Positions 6,773 through 11,685 of a stretch of 11,685 nucleotides of DNA are shown piece by piece. Made by a program: the position numbers and the translations under genes. How positions within the stretch are numbered: position 1 is the first letter of the stretch; each line of letters opens with the position of its first letter. This DNA is from Methanospirillum hungatei. Lineage in GTDB: Archaea > Halobacteriota > Methanomicrobia > Methanomicrobiales > Methanospirillaceae. The notes under the pieces were generated by a model, which saw nothing but the letters and a program-made list of their open reading frames with translations, was not told the DNA's origin and ran no database searches. The stretch is from the NCBI RefSeq assembly GCF_020216685.1, contig NZ_JAIWNS010000094.1, positions 1-11,685 of the forward strand, in the 5' to 3' direction.

Positions 6773-7291
6773 GTGATAGTCCCTCCCCATAATTTCTCCA
6801 ATTCTCCGGTACAGGAAGTCATCTGCCGGTACTATACATCAGACAATTCTCCTGTTGAGATGCTTTTTCAGAAACCATACCCAGGATGGGTTGTGATCCG
6901 GAATGAACTGGCTGATTCTCTCAATAGGTATCAGAATGAAACCTTTCATGGACTCATGCTCACATACACCGATGAGTTCCATCTTTTTCCTGATGATGAC
7001 CCGGTCCATCTGATATCTATAGCCCCGGAGATACCAAAATCACTGGCAACGCGGATGCTGTATGGATTAAAAACGGAGATTGTTATGCAGGGAGCAGAGA
7101 AGGGGACTCTAATACAGGTCAGATACACCTGGAAAACCGATACAATAATTCTTGATTTCCAGGCGAGAAGTCAACATGAAGAGGCATATCCAAGAGATGC
7201 GACGCTGAATTGGTTTGAGAAGGCTCGTGAGGATATTCATCAGGTATTTGATGTGATAGTATCAGAAACGTTAAGGAAAAGATGTTTATAA
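6773..7291 (+). CDS. Uncharacterised 172-residue soluble protein
   Basis: I do not recognise this family. The sequence is a mixed alpha/beta protein without signal peptide or membrane segment. Visible features are an acidic turn PDDDP (73-77), a hydrophobic alpha/beta core (VHLISIAPEIP, TEIVMQGAEKG, TLIQVRYTW, TIILDFQARSQ), and a terminal amphipathic helix (WFEKAREDIHQVFDVIVSETLRKR). Composition and residue pattern look like a real protein rather than an antisense shadow. The start is a GTG at 6773; the next in-frame ATG would lose 29 residues. Its promoter is divergent from the cupin-GNAT gene, suggesting shared control. Directly downstream, on the opposite strand, is a truncated endonuclease-like gene whose homology stops three bases after this stop codon. 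Confidence 0.65.
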   Translation: MIVPPHNFSNSPVQEVICRYYTSDNSPVEMLFQKPYPGWVVIRNELADSLNRYQNETFHGLMLTYTDEFHLFPDDDPVHLISIAPEIPKSLATRMLYGLKTEIVMQGAEKGTLIQVRYTWKTDTIILDFQARSQHEEAYPRDATLNWFEKAREDIHQVFDVIVSETLRKRCL

Positions 7292-7293
7292 TA

Positions 7294-7470
7294 ATTCCAT
7301 TCAATCCTGGGCGATTCAATCACATCAAGGGCATAACCGACAAGAAATTCAGCAAACAGGGGCCGTATAGTATTACTTAAAAGATCTGAATATGCCCATG
7401 ACCAGAAATCACCAATCTTTACCCCAGGAAGACCTGTTATTTCCTGATCTACTGAAATTTTTTTATTCAT
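7294..7470 (-). pseudogene. N-terminal remnant of a restriction-endonuclease-like family protein
   Basis: The first 59 codons of a 76-codon minus-strand frame strongly resemble the start of a hypothetical protein family containing GVxxGDFWSWAYSDxxxNxxRxxxAEFLVGxAL and PRxxWD, normally followed by a DL/IEVKSxxYLQSW core of PD-(D/E)XK type. Here the match runs through PRIEWN (54-59) and then ends; the rest of the open frame is merely antisense to the end of the 172-residue gene. The catalytic IEVKS part is absent in all minus frames of the following sequence. A deletion or rearrangement next to the neighbouring stop codon is the simplest reading. Family identity rests on my recollection of its consensus, and the nuclease assignment is inferred. 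Confidence 0.6.
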
Positions 7471-7499
7471 TTTTATCTATAGGTTATTTTTTGATATAG

Positions 7500-7507
7500 A
7501 TTTAAAT
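7500..7507 (-). promoter_or_regulatory. TATA-like box retained before the endonuclease remnant
   Basis: ATTTAAAT is centred about 33 bp before the remnant's ATG (7470), so a message would start about seven bases before it. The element lies in the 43-bp gap after the msvR stop, so the broken gene may still be transcribed. Confidence 0.35.
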
Positions 7508-7513
7508 TATCAT

Positions 7514-8326
7514 CTAACCCTTGTTTTTTTGCTCAATGATAAATGTACAATGGTCATGACCAGCCGAATAACATTCAATCTCCGTTATTCTCACCGGCCC
7601 ATTCAGATACCCGGAGAATATCGCAGATAATACCCCGATATCAAACGAGCAGGCACCATGGCCGGTAACCGGCAGATCCTCACACTCAAAACACCCCTGA
7701 ACAGTGAGAGCAATCGGATCAGTCCCGCTCAGGGTAACCGATCCAAGACCATGTACTGACCAGAATTCATGCATTCTCTCAACCATCCGTAAGAGGTCGG
7801 GATCATACACCAGGGGGGCAAGGACCCTGCCCATCTCCCATCCGGTTCGTTCGAGCACCGGATCAACATTGATCCCAAGAGCCATCGCCTCTGTTCTGAA
7901 CACTCGTACCCCCCATCTGAAGAAGGATGCAATATCTCCAGGTTCAAATGGAAGTCGGGCATATTCCTCACCTCTGTCCTCTCTGACCGGAGCATGGCGA
8001 TCACGATTGGTCAGCCGCCCGATGGGATGTGAGGTAAGGGATAGTATCTTTTTTCTGCTGTCATCCGGATCGGTATGTGATGAGATAAGACCTGCTTTCA
8101 TGAGATCATGAACATGAACCGATATGGTGGATTTTGCCTTTCCACAGAGTGTGACAATCTCGTCAAATGAATGATCCCGTGACTGCAACAGCTCAAGTAT
8201 CCTCTTCTTCACCTGGCTGTCAATCGCCATAACCCGATTTCTGGATGAGAAGAGCTGGATATCATCGTCCAGATCCTCTGCAATTTCTTCAGTCACTGTT
8301 CTATACATATAATCCGGAAGGTTCAT
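7514..8326 (-). CDS. msvR: MsvR-type redox regulator (ArsR-like HTH plus V4R domain)
   Basis: A methanogen-specific V4R-domain regulator of about 270 residues. Residues 32-100 form an ArsR-like winged helix ([38 protein letters not shown]). Residues 126-266 form a V4R domain with the cysteine pattern C212-x2-C215, C226, C252 and C260 ([23 protein letters not shown]). In characterised MsvR proteins V4R cysteines make DNA binding redox-sensitive, and MsvR of Methanothermobacter controls its own gene and the divergent F420H2 oxidase gene. The same arrangement occurs here with fprA. The start could be ATG 8338, giving four more residues, but a TATA-like box at 8354-8361 predicts initiation near 8331, favouring ATG 8326. 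The gene ends 43 bp before the endonuclease remnant. Confidence 0.88.
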   Translation of the reverse strand: MNLPDYMYRTVTEEIAEDLDDDIQLFSSRNRVMAIDSQVKKRILELLQSRDHSFDEIVTLCGKAKSTISVHVHDLMKAGLISSHTDPDDSRKKILSLTSHPIGRLTNRDRHAPVREDRGEEYARLPFEPGDIASFFRWGVRVFRTEAMALGINVDPVLERTGWEMGRVLAPLVYDPDLLRMVERMHEFWSVHGLGSVTLSGTDPIALTVQGCFECEDLPVTGHGACSFDIGVLSAIFSGYLNGPVRITEIECYSAGHDHCTFIIEQKNKG

Positions 8327-8331
8327 ATTTG
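8322..8331 (+). promoter_or_regulatory. TATA-like box for fprA
   Basis: TTCATATTTG, centred about 26 bp before position 8353, would start an fprA message with a 24-base leader. It overlaps the msvR coding start on the other strand, so these promoters face each other. Confidence 0.4.
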
Positions 8332-8355
8332 TTCGCATACAATAGAATGTTCGTA
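8330..8355. promoter_or_regulatory. Two TGTTCGYA direct repeats, candidate MsvR boxes
   Basis: TGTTCGCA (8330-8337) and TGTTCGTA (8348-8355) are direct repeats 18 bp apart. On the minus strand they read TGCGAACA and TACGAACA. TACGAA/TTCGTA half-sites were described for Methanothermobacter MsvR as parts of an inverted motif with four-base spacing. The first repeat touches the fprA TATA box and the predicted msvR start; the second touches the predicted fprA start and the msvR TATA box. Identity as MsvR sites is inferred. Confidence 0.5.
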
Positions 8356-8361
8356 ATTAAA
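8354..8361 (-). promoter_or_regulatory. TATA-like box for msvR
   Basis: The minus strand reads TTTAATTA, a good archaeal box. Initiation about 26 bp downstream would be near 8331, giving a five-base leader before ATG 8326. Confidence 0.4.
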
Positions 8362-8376
8362 CTAACGAGTTGGACT

Positions 8377-9594
8377 ATGAAAGCAAGTGCATATAAAATC
8401 GCCGAAGGAGTATACTGGGTCGGAACACTGGACTGGGACCTTCGATCCTACCACGGATATACCCTTGATGGAACGACGTACAACGCCTACCTCCTCTTCG
8501 GGGAGAAGACTGTGCTGATAGATAATGTCTATCCAGGGCAGGCTGCACAGATGTGGGGAAGGATTGCTGATGCATGCCGTCAGGAGGGACGGGATCTCCA
8601 TATCGACATCATCGTTCAGAACCATGTCGAGAAAGATCACTCAGGAGCTCTTGCAGAGATCCATAAAAAGTTCCCTGATGCACCCATCTACTGCACCGAG
8701 ATTGCAGAAAAAGGGCTTGTCAGACATTACCCGTCCTTACAGGGAGCAGAGTTCAGGCATATCAAAACTGGAGATACCCTTGACTATGGTAAAAAGACCC
8801 TGGCATTTGTTCAGGCACCGCTCCTCCACTGGCCTGATTCCATGTTCACCCTTCTTGTGGAGGATGGAATTCTCTTCCCGAACGATGCATTCGGCCAGCA
8901 CCTCTGTTTCACCAGGCGTCTTGACAGCGAGATTCCTGAAACGGTTCTGATGGATGCTGCACAGAAGTTCTATGCAAATCTTATCGTTCCGCTCTCAGGG
9001 CTGTTTATGAAGAAGGCAACCGAACTGACAAACCTAGATCTCATCAGTAAGGTAAAGATGATTGCCCCGTCCCACGGACAGATCTGGACAGATCCGTCAA
9101 AGATCATCAATGCATATGTCGGGTGGGCAACCGGGACCCTCATCAAACCAAAAGTGACTATCGTCTATGACACCATGCATGGCTCGACCAGGATGCTTGC
9201 CCATGCCCTTGCAGAAGGGGTCATAGCCGGCGGGTGTGATGTAAAGATCTTTAACCTGCATGAGGATGAGCGGTCAGAGATTGTAAAACACATCCTGGAA
9301 TCAAAGGGCCTGATGATTGGTATTCCGACCATCAATGACATGCCCTACCCAAGCATCGGAGATCTCATCTATTACCTGAAGGGTCTGCATTTTGATCGCA
9401 CCGGTGAACGCTATGCCATGACTTTTGGTTCAATGGGCGGGAAAGGCGGTGCTCCGGCCATGATTGCTGATGAACTTAAAACCGCAGGATTCACAGTTAC
9501 CAGGACCATGGAAGTCGTATTTGTTCCCGATGTCGATGAACTTGATCAGGCGTTCGATGCTGGCCTTGAGATGTCAAAAACCATACAAAAATAA
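8377..9594 (+). CDS. fprA: Flavodiiron protein, F420H2 oxidase type
   Basis: A 405-residue A-type flavodiiron protein of normal length. It reduces O2 to water with electrons from reduced coenzyme F420 in methanogens, giving oxygen protection. The N-terminal metallo-beta-lactamase-like domain holds the canonical iron ligands: HVEKDH (H83, E85, D87, H88), H151 in LLHWPDSM, D170 in FPNDAFGQ, and H233 in APSHGQIW. The C-terminal flavodoxin domain begins near KVTIVYD and binds FMN through TMHGST (266-271), with [11 protein letters not shown] as the second FMN loop. No rubredoxin domain is fused. ATG 8377 is preferred over 8347, which would place the second TGTTCG repeat in the coding region and leave no leader for initiation near 8353. 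The divergent msvR gene supports redox control. The gene stops at a shared terminator. Confidence 0.95.
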   Translation: MKASAYKIAEGVYWVGTLDWDLRSYHGYTLDGTTYNAYLLFGEKTVLIDNVYPGQAAQMWGRIADACRQEGRDLHIDIIVQNHVEKDHSGALAEIHKKFPDAPIYCTEIAEKGLVRHYPSLQGAEFRHIKTGDTLDYGKKTLAFVQAPLLHWPDSMFTLLVEDGILFPNDAFGQHLCFTRRLDSEIPETVLMDAAQKFYANLIVPLSGLFMKKATELTNLDLISKVKMIAPSHGQIWTDPSKIINAYVGWATGTLIKPKVTIVYDTMHGSTRMLAHALAEGVIAGGCDVKIFNLHEDERSEIVKHILESKGLMIGIPTINDMPYPSIGDLIYYLKGLHFDRTGERYAMTFGSMGGKGGAPAMIADELKTAGFTVTRTMEVVFVPDVDELDQAFDAGLEMSKTIQK

Positions 9595-9620
9595 AGGGGT
9601 TTCCAGCCTGATCCCTTTTT
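9593..9620. terminator. Bidirectional hairpin/T-tract terminator after fprA
   Basis: AAAGGG (9593-9598) pairs with CCCTTT (9613-9618) with a 14-base loop; the plus-strand message ends in TTTTT and the minus strand ends in CCCTTTATTTT. It lies in the 24 bp between two convergent stop codons and could serve both genes. Confidence 0.5.
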
Positions 9621-11133
9621 ATTCTGCTGTGATGTCCTCAAAGGTATATGACGAATAGGCCATCCCGAGCATCTCAATATCTGAATCAGATGAGGTGCAT
9701 ACCACAGCAGGCATCTGGTGGACAGCGGTAAAGAGAATGTCCGGATTTGGCTCTCCGCTGAAGGGTTCGTCCACATCGGTCTGGATGGTAAACCGGTATG
9801 GATCAAGGTTACCAAAGAAGAAATCCTTATACTCTGTAACCTGCTCCGGGGTGGCATTATAGGCCCAGTCTGCTGCATCTGCAACCGTCACATCAACAGG
9901 AATCCACCCATATTCGGGGAGGTAAAACTCTGCCCAGAAATGCGTTCCCTGATGCCCCGGCACTATCTGATACCCGCCGGGAGCCCGTGCTGGAATGCCG
10001 ACCGCCCGGCATAATGCAGCGAAATAACTACTCTGGGTCCCACAATCGCCAAAGCCGGTATTATGCACAAAATCAGACTCAGGAATGGACATTGCACTGA
10101 TATATGCATGAGGCACATTGCTGTAAGGAAGCGTCTGTAAGATATAATCATAGATGAGCCGTGCCTTCTTATACGGGTTTGTTTCATCTCCGACGATCTG
10201 GTTTGCTAATGCCGTAATTTCAGGACTGACATGGATATTTGGCTGACTTTTCGTATACCGCTGGTACAGGGGATCTGATGTATCGTACACCGGGATCAGA
10301 TCAGGATTGAGATCAAGAATCCGCGGGCTTGTGGTAAACGTGAGACTGACTGAGACATTCACATAATCATCCGTCATCTCCTCAAGAGGAATCTCCAGGT
10401 ATACTTCTCCGATATCACCCGTTGTCACCGGTTCTGATACCACATATTCTTCAGGCTGAACAGATGTCACCGTGATATCTGACTGACTCTCAATACTGAC
10501 CGGAAGTGGGAACCAGACCTGCAAAATCCCGTTGTCAGGGAGAAGATCCCGTGGAATGCTCAAGAGTCCGGTGCCTTGGAAGGTATGATTCTGATAGAGC
10601 GGGTTCTTCGCATCCCGTGGAGCACTGATAAACGGAGAGACCTGATCGATGAACGGTGATTCACCGAGTGACCGGGTATAGTTCTGACTCAGGGAGGCGT
10701 TGTGAAACCTGATATTTCGGGCAATACCTTCGAAATAATAGACCTGTCCGTCAGATTCGAACTGAATTGAGGCTCCCGGTTCTAGGAATGACTCCCGCTC
10801 TTCCTGAGTGAAGTGAGGAAAAGCATCCTGAATGGTCTCATCTGCGCTTGTCCTGTTCAGGGTCATCTCGGCAAACAGCCAGCTCATTCTTTTTGCCTGG
10901 CGGAGAGCTTCCTTCTTTTCTGCCTCATTTCCAAGTTTAGCAAATTTTTCTGAGGCGTTCATGAAAAGATTATAGGCGTGTTCATAGTTTCCGGCCTTGA
11001 CTGCATTCTCAGCCTGTTGAAACATCTCATCGGCAGATTGTTCAGAAGCGCCGATAGCAATTCCCGGTATTACAATCAGAACCGTCAAGAAAAAAGTAAT
11101 CGCCAGCACGCGACTTCCCATCTTAATTCCCAT
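9619..11133 (-). CDS. Exported transglutaminase-like protein
   Basis: An about 504-residue exported protein. Residues 8-27 form a signal segment, cleaved probably after AIGA. Residues about 33-90 (ADEMFQQAENAVKAGNYEHAYNLF) form a TPR-like helical repeat. A long beta-rich central part (about 120-300) contains FPLPVS and ITVTS-type strands. Residues 325-430 form the transglutaminase-like core with a Cys-His-Asp triad: Cys364 in FGDCGTQ, His398 in GTHFWAEF, and Asp414 in PVDVT. Such domains act as cysteine proteases or cross-linking enzymes on proteins or cell-wall peptides; the target is unknown here. N-glycosylation sequons are frequent in the central part. A longer frame reaches 11202, but the TATA-like box at 11162-11169 places initiation near 11140, so ATG 11133 or 11121 is real. 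It is convergent with fprA. Confidence 0.85.
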   Translation of the reverse strand: MGIKMGSRVLAITFFLTVLIVIPGIAIGASEQSADEMFQQAENAVKAGNYEHAYNLFMNASEKFAKLGNEAEKKEALRQAKRMSWLFAEMTLNRTSADETIQDAFPHFTQEERESFLEPGASIQFESDGQVYYFEGIARNIRFHNASLSQNYTRSLGESPFIDQVSPFISAPRDAKNPLYQNHTFQGTGLLSIPRDLLPDNGILQVWFPLPVSIESQSDITVTSVQPEEYVVSEPVTTGDIGEVYLEIPLEEMTDDYVNVSVSLTFTTSPRILDLNPDLIPVYDTSDPLYQRYTKSQPNIHVSPEITALANQIVGDETNPYKKARLIYDYILQTLPYSNVPHAYISAMSIPESDFVHNTGFGDCGTQSSYFAALCRAVGIPARAPGGYQIVPGHQGTHFWAEFYLPEYGWIPVDVTVADAADWAYNATPEQVTEYKDFFFGNLDPYRFTIQTDVDEPFSGEPNPDILFTAVHQMPAVVCTSSDSDIEMLGMAYSSYTFEDITAE

Positions 11134-11161
11134 ATAACTTTTTCTTTTTGGGTCAATGGGA

Positions 11162-11169
11162 GATATATT
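11162..11169 (-). promoter_or_regulatory. TATA-like box for the transglutaminase-like gene
   Basis: The minus strand reads AATATATC, predicting initiation near 11140, seven bases before ATG 11133. The rest of the 155-bp divergent gap to the GYD gene holds that gene's own TATA box and no other recognised element. Confidence 0.4.
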
Positions 11170-11258
11170 CTTCGAACTGACGAGCACACATGAAAACGTC
11201 ATCTTCTGTGGATTTACACAGAGAGACTGCCAATGCCCTTGAACGGCATCAACACGAA

Positions 11259-11267
11259 ATTTAAATA
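11259..11267 (+). promoter_or_regulatory. Strong TATA box for the GYD protein
   Basis: ATTTAAATA is centred exactly 26 bp before the A of ATG 11289. This is the clearest predicted leaderless promoter in the window; no ribosome site lies between the box and the ATG. Confidence 0.65.
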
Positions 11268-11288
11268 CCCAGTCACCAACTACTCTCC

Positions 11289-11582
11289 ATGCTCACCTTC
11301 ATCCTGCTTGGCAGACTGACAAACCTAGCCGTTGAACAAACCCGTGAATTACAGGAGCGAGATAAAAGGGCTGCTGAAATAATCAAAAATGCCGGGGGAA
11401 ATCTGGTTTCGCTCTATTACACCTTTGGTCAGTATGATTTTGTGGCGATTATTGAAGCCCCGTCTCAGGAGATCATGGGTCTGATTCTTCTCGAAATCGG
11501 CAGGTTCAGCACCGTCAGTTCTGAAACGCTGATGGCAATGCCACCTGAACAGATGTACAGCCTTATTCATAAATTACCCTGA
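11289..11582 (+). CDS. GYD domain protein
   Basis: A complete 97-residue protein of the GYD family (ferredoxin-like alpha/beta barrel, often annotated as GYD or Lrp/AsnC-like). The pattern is LGRLTN at the N terminus, a first helix with RDKRAAEIIKNAGG, then LVSLYYTFGQYDFVAIIEAP (40-58), which carries the naming Gly-x-Tyr-Asp motif (here GQYD, 47-50) and the conserved Glu-Ala-Pro, and finally SSETLMAMP. The length is typical. Members are thought to bind small ligands or form oligomers; no enzymatic role is established. It follows a divergent 155-bp gap from the transglutaminase gene and begins at a strong TATA-determined position with no leader. Confidence 0.9.
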   Translation: MLTFILLGRLTNLAVEQTRELQERDKRAAEIIKNAGGNLVSLYYTFGQYDFVAIIEAPSQEIMGLILLEIGRFSTVSSETLMAMPPEQMYSLIHKLP

Positions 11583-11657
11583 GCCATATCAGAGTCCTCA
11601 CACTCTTTTATGAACTCCAAATCAAGAGCAGGAGGTAGCGGATCAGGCACACATCAA

Positions 11658-11667
11658 TATATTAAAA
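11658..11667 (+). promoter_or_regulatory. AT-rich TATA-like element at the right edge
   Basis: TATATTAAAA may be a promoter for a gene beyond the window; on the minus strand it is also TATA-like. The 103 bp after the GYD stop hold no supported gene. Confidence 0.25.
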
Positions 11668-11685
11668 GACTAATATTTCTGGTAT

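Noticed and set aside
7240..7293. Last 17 codons of the remnant frame as genuine protein
   Set aside because: They are antisense to the end of the 172-residue gene and do not continue the family pattern.
8245..8376. Extended N-terminus of fprA to 8245
   Set aside because: It is antisense to msvR, and flavodiiron proteins normally start at the residues encoded from 8377.
8525..8950. 141-residue plus-strand frame inside fprA
   Set aside because: It is a shadow frame of a well-supported gene, with no known motif.
11567..11650. 27-residue minus-strand frame with GTG start at the window end
   Set aside because: It overlaps the GYD gene, has no ribosome site, and its TATA-like box is too close to the start.
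1..11685. CRISPR array, insertion sequence, tRNA or rRNA gene
   Set aside because: No regularly spaced repeats, transposase motifs with terminal inverted repeats, or RNA-gene signatures were seen on either strand.

Overview
The window looks like chromosome from a methanogenic archaeon, most likely a Methanomicrobiales member; a Methanospirillum-like genome is my best guess but is not proven by the sequence. The strongest evidence is a divergent pair: a winged-helix plus V4R regulator of the methanogen-specific MsvR type, beside an F420H2 oxidase-type flavodiiron protein. AT-rich archaeal TATA boxes, GGTGA/GGAG-type ribosome sites on only some genes, and DUF1294, GYD, Cache and transglutaminase-like proteins fit an archaeal setting. 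There are no tRNA or rRNA genes, CRISPR arrays, insertion sequences or complete mobile elements.

Layout. Positions 1-612 (+) hold the C-terminal part of a nitroreductase whose start lies outside the window. A long minus-strand block follows (reading from high to low coordinate): a fused cupin-acetyltransferase overlapping an isochorismatase-type hydrolase, a DUF1294 membrane protein, an exported lipoprotein with a Cache-like sensor domain, an M50-like membrane metalloprotease, a regulator with two different DNA-binding domains, and an exported alpha/beta hydrolase. The hydrolase ribosome site sits in a 9-bp-stem hairpin. Between 6689 and 6772 two promoters face away from each other and drive the cupin-acetyltransferase (-) and an unrecognised 172-residue protein (+). 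Directly after that protein is the broken N-terminal piece of a restriction-endonuclease-like family protein (-).

The msvR/fprA redox locus occupies 7514-9594. Its two promoters appear to overlap face to face in about 40 bp that also carry two TGTTCGYA direct repeats, candidate MsvR sites. fprA ends against a hairpin/T-tract terminator shared with a convergent exported transglutaminase-like protein. A GYD-family protein closes the window, with a TATA box placed so that its mRNA should start at the ATG.

How the genes work together. The only functional unit I can support firmly is oxygen/redox defence: MsvR senses thiol redox state through V4R cysteines and controls fprA, which reduces O2 to water. 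The isochorismatase and cupin-acetyltransferase are translationally coupled. The regulator, protease, Cache lipoprotein and hydrolase form a same-strand cell-envelope cluster whose common purpose is unknown. Several genes have a TATA box centred about 26 bp before the start codon, which suggests leaderless or nearly leaderless transcripts.
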